Positions 38,029 through 49,850 of a stretch of 64,000 nt of DNA are shown here, one piece after another. The notes under the pieces are model-generated. The model was not told where the DNA came from. It was given only the letters and a program-made list of their open reading frames with translations, and searched no databases. How positions within the stretch are numbered: position 1 is the first letter of the stretch; each line of letters opens with the position of its first letter. The position numbers and the translations under genes are program-made. The DNA lies in NCBI GenBank assembly GCA_002205965.3, contig NADL03000478.1:831001-895000 (forward strand), written 5' to 3'. Source of the stretch: Kappaphycus alvarezii. Its lineage: Eukaryota; Rhodophyta; Florideophyceae; Gigartinales; Solieriaceae.

Positions 38029-38867
38029 TTGCCACGCCGCCGCCGCCACCCCTCCCCTCCGCGCTCATCCTCACCAAACCCCCAACTCTCAACCCGGCAT
38101 CAACCCGAGCCCTCGACAACCCTCTCGAATCCCCGCATGTCGAAACGCAATCTCTCCCGCCGCGCAAAGGCGCAAGCCCCAACCGCGCGAATCTCACCCA
38201 GCCCGTCAATTTCCAAGTCTCCTCTACCGATGCATCGTGGTCGTCGACGCCGTCAAGAGGCGCGACGTCGAGTAGCGGCCAAGCGTGGTTTCGTAGCAGG
38301 TGAACTACAACGTATACAAGAGGAGGCCGAGAAAAAAAGGGGCCGGTTGAGGCCGGCGTTGGCGATTATGGGAGACCTGGCGGCGGCGTTGCCGGACTTT
38401 GACGGCGGGGGAAATGAGGGACGGGAGGGACGGGAGGGACGGGAGAGGGGTATGGGGTATCGTCGAAGGAGACGGATTGTGGCGGAAGAGACGGAACAGG
38501 TGCGGCGTGTGAGGGAACATGCGGTGTTTATGGCGGACCCTGTTGAGGCGTTGAGGCTACATTTGGTGAATTGCGTGGGATGTGATCCGGGGGAAGTGCC
38601 GCCTGCATTGGAGGGGAGGAAGAAGCGGGGGGTGGTGCACAGGTTGGAGGAAAGGGAGGTAAGATGCCGAAAGTTGGCGAGGAGATGAGGGCCCGAGTTG
38701 CGGAACGGAAGGAGAGAAAGGCGGAGATGGCGGCGGCGGCGGCGGCGGCTAGGAAGAGTAGCGGGGAGAGTGCGGAGGTGAAGATTCAGACGCTGAGCGG
38801 ACTGATTTCGCAGAGGAAATCGAGAGGGAGAATCGGGGTGAAGCGACCAAGATTTAAGGCTAGCTAG
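38029..38867 (+). CDS. SLX9: SLX9-like ribosome biogenesis protein, one frameshift
   Basis: SLX9 (FAM207A in animals) assists small-subunit maturation and pre-40S export. The first frame (38029-38688) has a basic N-terminus, then GELQRIQEEAEKKRGRLRPA and LAIMGDLAAALPDF, matching the family's KIEAIKLAxxKxxR-TVVVGDLxPLxDALPEL. It then has RRRIVAEETEQVRRVREHAV and DPVEALRLHLVNC, matching LLEEERxRFxELLAxPAFxxxPLxAIxxHL. Alternative starts are 38137 (MSKRNLSRRAKAQ) and 38230. A second frame (38664-38867) overlaps and ends ISQRKSRGRIGVKRPRFKAS. It is shifted as if one base were missing, so I join the two. A GTAAG at the overlap could instead be the donor of a very short intron. Divergent from the GNAT-like gene. 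Confidence 0.6.
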
Positions 38868-39200
38868 CATTGTGGGGCGTTTGTGGAGCGGTGGGAAAGT
38901 GGTGTGGTTGTTGTTGGTACGAGTAAACTATTCGTAGACTGGATACGATATCAACTTGAGTGTAGGGTGTGCAACAGGACAGGACAGGACGATTTGGGTG
39001 GAGTTGTGTCCCCCACATGCTTCCAAGCAGCGTGCAGCGCGCGTATCCAGTGAGCCGTGGACCTCGCCTCAACACAAAGTAGCGAGACTGGGTACCCATG
39101 GCTACCAGGGTACGGAATCCATCGGGGAAGTTTCTCTCCTTGTATCAAGTAGGGTAGTACGGACTCTCCTCCTCCTCCACCATCCCCTGAACCTCCCCCC

Positions 39201-39513
39201 CCCCGATTCGGTAGCACTTGTTGCACTGGCGGTGGAATCACTGTCACGTTGGATATCGGGAGGTGGGACGGAGGTTGCGGGCGAGGAATTGGAAGTTTGA
39301 ACGGAGGGCGTGGGTGAATGGGAGGGGCGGGTGTAACAGAGGGTGGGAATTTGAGGGGGGAAGACGGGGGACGAGGATGAAGGGAGAGTCGAGTGGAGGA
39401 GCCAAAGTTGTCGAACCAGATGATGGCGCCTGGGGTGGGGCGTCGTGCCAGGAGGGTGTTGTTGGGAAGAGGTCTTCGCGGAGTTCGGCGGGGGTGAGCC
39501 ACGGTTTGTCCAT
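39201..39513 (-). pseudogene. Possible disrupted unrecognised gene
   Basis: Read downwards on the minus strand, three frames succeed one another with protein-like composition: MDKPWLTPAELREDLFP from 39513, then PNNTLLARRPTPGAIIWFDN, then a Ser/Thr/Pro-rich part with PPPDIQRDSDSTASATSATE. Each change is in the direction expected for one missing base. A run of ten C at about 39187-39196 follows. I do not recognise a family. The C-rich strand has few stops by composition, so this may be chance. Confidence 0.3.
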
Positions 39514-39554
39514 GGCGTTGGTTTGGGTTTGGGGTTGGTGAAGGTGGGGTGGGT

Positions 39555-39680
39555 GTTGGGGGGGGGGGGAAGATGGGGTTTTATTTTGTGTGGTTTTGTG
39601 TTTTATGTGTGTGGGGGTATGGGAGAATGGCGGTGGGTATGTATGAAAGGATTTCGAGGGGGGGGGGGGGCGGGGGGATA
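39555..39680 (+). repeat. Poly-G and G-rich low-complexity tract
   Basis: Several runs of eight or more G lie on the plus strand, including one of about thirteen at 39659-39671. A T-run/G-run junction of similar type lies at 41428-41458. Such tracts can form G-quadruplexes and are error-prone in sequencing. Confidence 0.7.
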
Positions 39681-40312
39681 CAGGGGTATGTGATGTTTGT
39701 ATGATGAATGGTTGAGGGGTGGAAGAGGAATGGGGACATGGGTGGGTGGTTATGGACTGTATGTATATGAGAGGGAGAGTGGGAGGAGGGGGACGATGTG
39801 GTGTTTGACTGGGTCAAGGGGAGGAGAAATGTCGAGAAAAGACGAGGTGCGGTTGGGTTGTTCAAAAAAAAAAGGGAGACAGTGTGAATGGGTGAATGGA
39901 TGAAGAAGGTGTTGGGGGCGAGGGCTGAAATGAAGCGATGATGGAATGATGACGGTCTCGTGTCGGAGATGATGATTGTGATGATGATTGTATCGATGAC
40001 TTTGGCAGGTCCCAGGGGCTTGTTTGAGGGGCTGTGGAGAGACAACGTACAGTATTTTGCTACAATTCTGTAATGAACTGTAATTAACTTTTGGGTTTTC
40101 CTGTACTATACTGTACTGTATGCGCCATGGGGCGCAGCAAGAATGGCAAGAGGTCATACTTTCAAAGTTTTGGCCAATCGGATGCATAGCATTTTCTGAT
40201 GAGGCGGGTAAACAGGTCGTAGGAATCATTAGAATTATGTATAATTCTGTACGGTACAGTATATTATTTTGAACATTGTCAACAAGCAGAAGGCAAAAAT
40301 AGTCATGCGTCC

Positions 40313-40735
40313 CATACAGTACAGTACAGTACAATACAGTTACATGCCTGAATGTCGTGAATGCCTGCATACCAGCGTACGGTACAACATTACAACAGTA
40401 ATTCATCTCCGGAAGGTGACTCCATTAAAGGCCCCACGACCGTTCCTCCCGAGCTAGCGTACAATACTGTACAATACTGTACTGTACACTACACTAGTTA
40501 GTACCTGGACCTGACCATTTCGCACCTTCTCGCCCTGTCACAGGAGAAAACCACAGCCCTCCCCGCATTCCTCCAGTTTCTATTTCTCCATTCACACACC
40601 TACTCTACCAATACCCAAACCACTACGCGACATACCGTGCTGTACTGTACTGTACTGTACTGTACTGTACTGTACAATACAATACCATCCAATATGTACA
40701 GTACAGTACTGTATACAGATACAGTACATGCCACC
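40313..40735. repeat. Densest TACTG/CAGTA pentamer cluster
   Basis: Three blocks lie close together: CAGTA repeats at 40315-40341, a mixed block at 40460-40490, and at 40639-40680 eight head-to-tail copies of TGTAC, followed by a CAGTA run and a TACTG run at 40696-40735. Orientation flips between blocks create inverted repeats. Confidence 0.85.
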
Positions 40736-43700
40736 TTCCATGTCCATTTCCACTCCACTCCACTCCACCCCACCCCACACCTCTCTCCACACCAAATATC
40801 CAACGCCCCGCCCCGTCTCCAATCCTCTCCACCCCACCGCTCACCCGCCACCACAATCAAACCACTCTCCTCCCAACACACCACCACCAAACCCCCCGAC
40901 ACTACCACACGCCCCATCACCATGAAACAACCTTATAAACTCCATGGCAAACCCGTCCTTCCCCACCCATTGCGCCCCCGTGAAATATCCCACACCACGT
41001 CAGTGCAGCCTAGCACCAACGCCCACTGTATACTTTTTTCAATTGCTTGAAACATCACGTACCTTTTGAGTACACAAGCACAAACCAAAGGTGCATTGCA
41101 CTGCCCAGATCCGTCGTGTGTTTTCATTCGTATGACGCCTGTCGTGGGGGTATGACCCCGCGTTTCGTGTCCCTTGGAACGTTGAATGGTGGCGCATGCA
41201 GAACGGCGCATGCCGCATTGCTTTTCGGGGTTGCAACCAACTTTGGTGTATAATATGGTATGCTATTTAGAGGGGAGGTACGTGCCGTATCGATGGGTTG
41301 GGTGCCATGTGTGCAATGCTGCCATTGCGAATGGGTGCCTATTTGGGTTATGTATGGGTTGTGGTAACGTGAGGACCAGGTGTTGATTCTGTCGAATCTC
41401 ACTTGTTGCAATCGTGGCAGAGGCACCGCTCCCTGCTTTTTTTTTTGGGGGGGGGGGCAGCATGGCGACGACAACGCCTGAATATGTGTCGTATGGGGTG
41501 CACACTGTATTCAGCAGGGGGTGGGTTGGGAGGTTGGGGGGTTTGTAGAGATGGGTTTTTTTTTTAAAGGGCGCGTGGAAAGGGGTGTGTGGGTGTGAAA
41601 TGGATCGGGGTAAGATAGGGAGGGGCAAGCGGCTTGAGAGATCGATAAGGGGCGGAGTATCTTGTTGCGAATATCTATCCTTTGTGTGCCGTGTTTCGTG
41701 ATGGAGGCATGTTGCTGGGGGGCGCGAAAGGGTGCGCTTGGAGACTGGTTCTTGTTCTGGTACCGTTTTATTGTGATCCTCGGGGTTTCAAACATCTCGA
41801 CTTTGAGCAAGTTATCAAATGCGCAGATGGGAAAATACACTAGTGTACTGTACCCATACTGTACTTGGTGCTCTTCATAGCCATATTGATAGAGTATCTA
41901 CAATACTACAGGTGTACAGTATGAATTCAACTAGTGTCACGTTTTGCGATGTTGAACGAATTGTACGTTTGAAATGTCGGTGCACTCAGCTATGCAAAAG
42001 TCAGGTGTTTAGTGGGCAATTATTTTTAAATCCTGAAAAGGGCCAGCTACCCTTGAAGGGTACTAGCTATAGTACTGAAAAGTATTATGCTTTTTTCGAA
42101 TTTTGGAAAGTTGGTGTTGTCGTCCGAGACAATGTTCTCTCGAGTCCCACTGTGGGCAGGGGCGACTCCAGTGTCCTCTATGTACTAGTACCGTACAATG
42201 GCATACGGATACAGTAAATGCACCAGGATATTCTGGTTATAATTATTATAACTATACCGTTTTTTAGAAAGTACTGCAAATCCACCTTTGGATGATGACT
42301 ACTGTACAGTACAGTACAGTACATCTACTACTGTACTGCACATCATGTAACCCAGTATAGCACAGTTCATGACCTTTCTAATCAGGTGCAACCTGGGATA
42401 CGCAGTGCAACCCAGTAGAGGATTTGTTTTTCCGCTCTTGGACGGCACAGCAGTTGTCTTATTTTGACAGTACTCGCCTTGAAACAATTGGTAGAGATTC
42501 AAACTGTCGAAATGAACGGCAGATTTATGACGGTGCGAATCTGATGAAACGTCATTTGGCAAAGGGATTTCTGTAGACATCTTTGAATATTTTTCCAAAC
42601 TTACACACAATTGGCCACGATGACGAGTTACATTGTGTGCAGTGTACTGTACAGTACTGTACTCCACACTGTACTCTACAGCATATTGCACGGCAGAGTA
42701 CAGCAGTCTTGATAGCAAAACGGGGGAGGTATCATACTTGTTGCCCATTCCAGATTGCAAAATACATGGCTACCACCAGGGAGGCAGCTCCCCAACCCCA
42801 GCACTACTGTAGTACCGTTCGTGATAAACTCTTATGCCGCCTCAAAATTACGCCAAGAAGGCTCGCCTTTTCAACCCTCCCAGCAAAGTTATTGCAGTGC
42901 CCTCCAATCCGCCTGTAACCTGGCTGCTACTGTCCCAGCAATTGTCACCTCGCGGACCATGTTCACAACATCAGCACACTCTTACGTACAGTATTTCACA
43001 CTCCTTTTATTTCGCATCCACAGCAAATTACACGCTACGGTACGCTTTGCCATAAACCAGTCCCCCGCAACTCTCCCATATCTCACCTGCTCTACGTGCT
43101 GCCCATCGCCCAGTCATACTCCACCCACAACACCACACATTTCTGCTACTCCACCGTTACTGCCTCAAATTACCCATCTCACCCTGTGCGCCACCGCCCG
43201 CACCGTTCCGCGCAGACCACCACTTTCTCCCTTGCTGCATCACTGCCATTTCACATACCACAGTGACCAAACTCCACCACACATTGTCACCTCGCTTGAA
43301 AAGCCACCGATTTGGCACTTGTACACACAAACTGAACCTTGTGAATCCGGTCCAGCCGCACACGTATTCTTTCGTACGTTGTGCAAACGGATGATAGTGG
43401 TAGCGCTGATGTTTGCCTCGTGGGGAAGGCAGCATGTAGAACTGGGGTACTGATTTTCCTTGCGTTGATTCGCGGTTCTGCATTTACGGTGCTCAGTAAA
43501 ATTTCTGTCTTGCGAGACGCTGTAGATACCGTTGTGCTGAACAAATCTTTTCTAATCTACTACCCTGCAAAAGACGCAACTGGCCGCACACCTGCATGCA
43601 CTAGTCGCAGAGAACGTTGCACCGGGTTATAGAACGTCACTGATTACAGGCTTAAAAACATGAATACCGTATCAGGGTCTGAACTTTCAAGGCACTGTCT

Positions 43701-44779
43701 TTCCAATGAGTAAGCTGCAGTACGCGGGGAGGAAAGCATGAGCGGGAAAATTCCAAGTGTGGCAGCAAGGTATTGAGCCATTGACATTTCCAAACGCAGA
43801 GAGTATCGTGACAACTAGCCAGTCCCGTGACTGCCATTATTCAAAGCGCATACTCATTTTTAGATTGACGTTTCCGGTCAGATAAGGTAGAAAACAATCG
43901 TAACATAACCTCGCATGTGTCCATGCATTCAGAAGAGTAGAGTTTGTGCCCAGGTGATCCCGGTCCTTGCAGCAAACTGAAAACTGTCTTCAACTTTGTG
44001 AATTATTGCCATAACGTTGAAACATACAACGTGCAAACAACCGGCCCTCCTCTTGTCAACAATGTGCCACCTGTTTGTTCCCACTGCTGTCGTTTCAGGC
44101 CGGTTCCCACGCACACCGCATGGGATCTGTCAGAAGCGGAACTTTACGCTATGCCGCACCGGAACAAATGCGGTTCAGATTCAAATTTCTGTCAAACGAT
44201 TTTCAGAGCACGAATGTCCGGGGCTGTTTAGAAATGCTGAGGACAACCGTGGGCCAAAGATTACCTCACGGTATGTGATATGAACACAGCTCGGACTGAA
44301 TCATTGGGCACACGGGTCCCACACTGTCGAAATAGTCAGTCATGCTGCACGTCAGAGAATTGCAACGTGGCCGGTCTTGTGATACAGTATGACCAGGTCT
44401 CGATGCCCAATCCTTGTATCTTGCAGTATGCCGTTTTGGCAGATTTTGGCTCAGTACACCTTACTGTAGATCCAGTGGTACCGCAGGGAGCAGAAATGGC
44501 CACATGCTCCTTTGTTAGTTCGGATTGCACTCAACCCACGTGCATAAAGCAATGGAGCTCTTGAAGGTAGCGACTCGTAATAATCGTCCTCTATGAATCC
44601 AATATCTTTGAGATAACGTTCTAGGTCATTCGTCTTCCCTACGTTATGTTTGAATATTCTAGCCCTTCACAGACCTATACACCTCCGAAAAGATGTAGTA
44701 CGGAGCGCAATTGTCGGCCTTCGCTTGGCCAACCTGGACAGATAACAGCCACAATATCTTTCAAAATTAACCCACCCCA
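40736..44779. other. No gene recognised
   Basis: Four kilobases of mixed C-rich and G-rich sequence with pentamer repeats (41843, 42301-42340, 42640). The longest frame is plus 42755-43453 (232 codons), which is Pro/Thr/Ser-rich with no domain. It is probably open because its strand is C-rich. Nothing else could be supported. Confidence 0.5.
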
Positions 44780-45170
44780 AACATTTCCCCCCACACAACG
44801 CAGTACTCTACGGCCTCCAGCGCTGTCCTACCTCCCTGGAAGGTAACTATACTGTCCCCCTCTCCTCGACACCATGGGCCACCACACAACAACCTGCAAA
44901 GGTGGTGTGGGTGCACTGCGCCGCCACAACCGTCTTTGACATATTCTATACCGCAAACGTACAAGCCCGGCCATTTCCCTCACTGCATGTCGGGGGCGGG
45001 TCTTTGCCGCTGACCTCCACCAGATCTCAGCCGAGCAAATCGCACTGGACCTTTTCATCGACGACCCTCTATGCGCGCACACGGCATAGGGACTTGATGT
45101 GACCATTGTCAGCACTCACCTTGTGCCACATTGCAACCAGGCAGATTGAGGTCTCTCAGCACTGACACGG
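44780..45170 (+). pseudogene. LINE remnant: zinc motif plus restriction-like endonuclease domain
   Basis: One frame with three stops reads RPPALSYLPGR, then CPPLLDTMGHHTTTCKGGVG, ALRRHNRLxHILYRKRTS, RGRVFAADLHQISAEQIALD and GLDVTIVSTHL. This is the C-terminal end of a known class of non-LTR retrotransposon proteins: CPxC-x-LDxxGHHAxTCK, RHNxLRD, then the PD-(D/E)XK-like RPAD...DVTVVSP. The in-frame stops, including the TGA inside RHNRLxHIL, make it dead. No reverse transcriptase block was found upstream, so the copy is probably 5'-truncated, as is common for LINEs. The identification is from motif order. Confidence 0.6.
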
Positions 45171-48110
45171 GCCGAACCGCGGAGAAGGGAATACTATGCG
45201 ATACCGTGACACGCCGAGGGTATTGACCCTCTATACCTCCAGTATCGCCACTGATATCTACCGTGCGGACAAATCGGATTAACCGGACCTCCCTTCATGA
45301 CCTTTGCAACTTTAGAGCTGATTGTCGAAGGAAGCACCCCCCTCTGAATTCCGTAATTCTAAAGACACGTGTCTTGGCGTTTATACTACAGTACACGCAG
45401 TCATGCTGAATCACCGAAAACTGCGCATACACCACACCAACGGACCACCAGACGGGATTCGTGCGTGATCCCCTCCTAAACCCCATGAAATAAAAGGTCT
45501 CTACTAGAGCTTGATTTGTCAATCGACTCATGACAAATGTTGTACTGTAGTGCTGTAGTACTGTAATGCTCATGCCGCCCATACAAGGTATAATGTAACA
45601 AACTACAAACACACATACGTATAAAGGAAACACTGCGTCGTTCCCGAAATCGAGATTTTTATTTTGTTACCCTCTTTTCAAATTTGTGGTAATACACGAA
45701 TATGTATCGACCATCGTAAGCTGGCATCGAGGCGCGTATGCGGTGCTAACCAATGTCGCGCGGAGCGTGGCCGTTCGAGCGAGGGAGACTTGTGTGGGAA
45801 AGTTCGACCGGTGCTAACTCAAAAGCACGCTGCCGCGGTCTTTTATGTCCTACGCGGCATGTCTGCTCGCCGGCACTGAGCCAGACCTTTGGCGAAAGCT
45901 ATTTAGTGCTTCTCAGCTAACGACTGTGTGATTTTTGCATGACCAAAAAAAAATTTAGTAAATTTTGTTTCTGTTCATGCAAGCCCGTACCTTAAGTACG
46001 TGCGAGGTTGATGTGGCTGCATGCACACAAATCGTCCCACTGCGTTTTCATACCGTCAAATCCTATCGGCCACTTCCACGAGACCAGCCCAACTCATGTC
46101 TGCACCTCCTTCACAATCCCCTCATATCCCCTCCAAAGTTCCTTTGTTTGCTCTCCTGTGGGGAGGCTAAAACAATGGGCGTCATCTTTCGGGGTGTAGG
46201 CAAAGGGCAGGTGCAGAGGTTATCAGGTTCTCAATACCAATCGAAAGAAAGCCTCCGGGAAAAGTCCCCCGCCACGAGTTCCCATTGCAGTGGCCACAAC
46301 TCGCCAAATCCTTCCCGAATCAATTGCACAAACACAGCCCTCGCGACGCCGATCGCAACATAACTTTCGTCGGGACTCCAGACCTCTGCTCACTTCCACC
46401 ACTTGCCGTTTCCCGTCTCACCATCAAGAAACTTGCGAGTGCAAGGGCACTCCTCAGGGTGAGGCAACATGAAAAAGTCATCCAACCTAGGACGCGGCTC
46501 TGGCTGTACGCGGATGGAAATAGACTTTCCTAGAGCTACTACAGGAATGCATCTCATCGTGCAAGGGCAACTGTAATTTGTGCTGCAAAAGCTCCTCTTG
46601 TGATATCCAAAAAGCGGACGTGCTGTTGATTCAGTTAAACGAAAATGTTTTACCCTGTATCGGAGCACGGCGCCAACTAACAAGAAATTTCATCTCGCAA
46701 GACGTTCTGATAGATAAGTACAATATATTCGGAAGCAAACTGAAGAGTATGCTATTGATTCATTGCACAGTGAAACTCAGTCGGACTTTCCAGACAACAT
46801 CTGTATTGATCAGAAAATTCGAATCAAATGAGGACATTGGCCTTGTCGCATGGACACGCACTACGTAGAGCCTACAGTAAGACTTTGCTTGACAAACCAC
46901 TCCAGGTAATTTCAAAACCACTAGCGCCTATAGTCATACGAAAACGAAAAGAGGGCCGGATGAAAAGTCCACCGTCCGAGTCTGGGATACGCGCGGTTTG
47001 AAAAACTCCCAGTGTACGCTTGAGAGCTTACAAAGAGATACGACGACGACGGCGACAGAAGCTCTGGACGAGCGAGCTTGGCAGCCAACTTTCCGGGACG
47101 CATAGATCAGGGCCCCGCGCAGGTTTGTCACAACGACAAAGAGATCAAGTGCGGTGCAACGAGAGCCCCGTAGCCGTTGCCGTGCGATCTACGAAACGCG
47201 CAGACAGATGGAGATCCGGCGCCGAGCGAAACAAGGTGAAGCTTGAAGGGGTTCAGTTGACGTAAACGAAGATCGCAGAGCTAAAAGATCGTGGCATAGG
47301 GCCTGGTGGCGCCAAAGCGTGGAGCTTGACCCTGTTGGGCCGCCAGCTAGTGATGCCTTTTTGCTGCTTCCCTTCCCCGATCTCCCTAACCATACGGTAC
47401 GAAGTGGTATTTCATGCCCCATTCCTATGACACCCCAGAGGCTCCCTACACGCGCTCGCAACGCGCTCTACACGGCTTGCGCTTGATGGATTGCATTCAA
47501 ATCCCCACAGAGGTACAGCCCCGTTAACCTCCTTAACTAGCAGAGACTGAGATCCGACGTCTGGTCCAATCTCGTGACAGCGTTCCTCACATGCTTGCAT
47601 TTCGTTTGGACGAGGGCCGCAACCCCTTGAAATCTGAAATAGGGACTCAATTTCTGATTAAGCAAAGCCCCTGCCCTTGTAGTGAATAAATGAAGAATGA
47701 ATATCCGGGGACTCAACCAGTGCTTGCTGCACTAGCGGAAAACCTGGCGTATGGTATTGTCGTGAGAGCTCCGCCATGATCCGCATCATAGGACGGCAAC
47801 TGGAAAACTCAAACGCACGAGCCCCTGGAGAGACGAATAACAAATACATTTACCTATGAGACGGGGTGTGAGAAGGATACACGAACCCCCTTTTCCTGGG
47901 AAGGCTGTAAAAACTGTTATATCACAACAAAGACTTTAGAGACAGTCTTCTTCAAAATTCTCCGAATCCGTACCAACAAAACTGGCTTGCGACCACGTCA
48001 ACCACACCTAACTGGCTCAAGACCTCTTCCTATCCTTCCGTGACTCATGACTCACAGCACAAGTTGCCTTAGCACTCTCTCTACGGACATCCTAGACTTT
48101 GGGTCTCTCC
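45171..48110. other. No gene recognised; one unassigned 82-codon frame
   Basis: Mostly featureless. The plus frame 46285-46533 has unusually protein-like content (FVGTPDLCSLPPLAVSRLTI, then RQHEKVIQPRTRLWLYADG), without a family I can name. It might be a fragment of a retroelement or of a host gene. The other frames overlap on both strands. Confidence 0.4.
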
Positions 48111-49099
48111 TCAACATGCCGCATAAGAGCTCAAACACTTGATCTGCAAAGGGATATCCCTGCTCAAACAAATGCCATATACCCCTGCTCCCACTCTCCT
48201 CATCCTCCTCAAGTCAAATCCATTGCGTTCCAGCTGTGTACGAAACTCCCTTAATCGTCTTTCATCGGCCATGCCCGGCACCAATACAGCGATGCCTATC
48301 ATGCCGACGGAAAACACATCAAAGTTCTCTGGTGCTTTAAAACTCAGGCGGCGTTCCGGGGCAGCATACAAAGGGTCCAACGTGTTAATTCCGCGAGTCC
48401 AAAATAGATTGCCAACGTCGCATGAGCTACCAAAGTCGATAAGCTGGAGCTTGCGAGAGGACTCAGGGACACGAGGATATTTGCAGGCTTTACGTCACGA
48501 TGGACGACACCACGGGAATGAAGATCGGCCAAGGCGGTTAACAAGGCAGTGACAAGGGTTTTGAAAAGCCAGATATTGAGAGTGGAGTTGGAAGGGTCAT
48601 ATCGAGGCACGGATAAGGCTTGAACAAGGGCGGGAAGCGGTCTGTGTGAAAGGTAGTCGTACAAGGAGTTGGCGTCAGTAAGACGTTGCCAGACGAGGAA
48701 GGATTGAGAACCGCGGGTATAATCGCCGAGGTATTGCGGCCAATGGGGGGGAGACGGGTTTGCGGAGAGCTTTTTGTTGATGGAGCGTTCAATGCGGAAA
48801 AGAGAGCGGGCCGTGGCGGATGGATAGGGTCGTTTGAGGACGACAGGAAGACCGGAGTCTAGATTTGCAAAGAAGATTTCACCGAAGGAGCCAGAGTGTA
48901 TGGGATTGGAAAGAGGAGCGGGGATGGAGAGCTGTTTGAAAGGGGATAGTAGTGATTGCAGAGGTAACTGGCGGGGTTGGCGGTTGGAGCGGGGAGCGAG
49001 AGATGAAAGGGGAAGCGGTGTGGGGCAGCGTGGGTGTGTTGTGGAGGAGAAAAATGGCGAAGAGGAAAGCGGTAATTGAAATGCGGTAAGGGCTTGCAT
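48111..49099 (-). CDS. STN7/STN8-like protein kinase, probably plastid, one frameshift
   Basis: A serine/threonine kinase. The N-terminus from MQALTAFQLPLSSSPFFSST (start 49099; upstream Met at 49234) looks like a transit peptide. The kinase domain shows SGSFGEIFFANL (glycine loop), GLPVVLKRPYP (ATP lysine), DLHSRGVVHRDVKPANILV (catalytic loop) and LQLIDFGSSCDVGN (DFG). The activation end is LDPLYAAPERR, then NFDVFSVGMIGIAVLVPGM and LREFRTQLERNGFDLRRMRR. The last two blocks match STN7/STN8 thylakoid kinases (LDPxYxPPE, FDxYSAGxxxLQ, LxxFxxQLxxxxYDLxxWR), which phosphorylate light-harvesting and photosystem II proteins. That substrate link is inference. The frame breaks at the GGG run 48466-48468 (CCC on the coding strand), where one more base restores it. 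Divergent from EF-P. Confidence 0.75.
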
Positions 49100-49850
49100 G
49101 GCGTGTGGATCTGCGGGCAGAAAAAGGACCCTCGGACTGGGAGTGGAGATTGCAATGATGGCGGATAAAAAAGAATTGTGATTACTTTGTTTCGGTTCAG
49201 GATTGCTGTGTAACTCAAATAGAAATGCTTGCATTGACAGCGATTTTGTTACCCTTTTTTAATCGTTTATCGGAGGATTTGCAACCTGCTGAATACATTT
49301 GTTCTGACACCTCAGTAAATCAAACCCGAGCGTCCAAGACTCTAAATGTGGTCCGGATGCTATCGTGAAGCTTGTGTACTGTATGGCGGGGTTAGCGACT
49401 TGGGTGCATATGCAAAATTTGCATGCTCTGTTCTCATACTTGCCAAGTATTACCGGACGGCCAAGATTTTCGCTCAAATCGACCACCATAGAAACGCCAA
49501 GTGGAACCAATTACATAATAGGGATGTAATGCTGTCCACGTTGCGTACGTGTCCTTATTTTCACAGGATCCAAATCTCCAAGTATTTACTGAAGGGTTTT
49601 TCCTTTCCGAGATCAAATTCCGCAATGAGTTTGACACACAGCAACGGAAAACCTCAACAGTTCCCAGTCACGGAAGAAACCAATCCCGTACCCATTATGA
49701 TGAGAACAACTTGATGTATCAGGACTTGCAGCATTCCAAACAATACTCGTCGTCGTACTTTATACTTTTGATCCGACAGCTCGCCTTGGAATCTTCTCTC
49801 TCTTCTAGTTCCATTCCCAGCCCCGCCTTCCCCCTTCACTTACAATCACA
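49100..49850. other. Divergent intergenic region, kinase/EF-P
   Basis: About 750 bp that must contain both promoters. No TATA box or other defined element could be singled out. The short frames here overlap on both strands. Confidence 0.4.

Noticed and set aside
42755..43453. 232-codon open frame
   Set aside because: Pro/Thr/Ser-rich without any domain. The strand is C-rich and therefore poor in stop codons, so length alone is not evidence.
43944..44000. PGDPGP, reminiscent of the reverse transcriptase QGDPLGP block
   Set aside because: Not followed by YxDD or other RT blocks, and the distance to the LINE endonuclease remnant does not fit.
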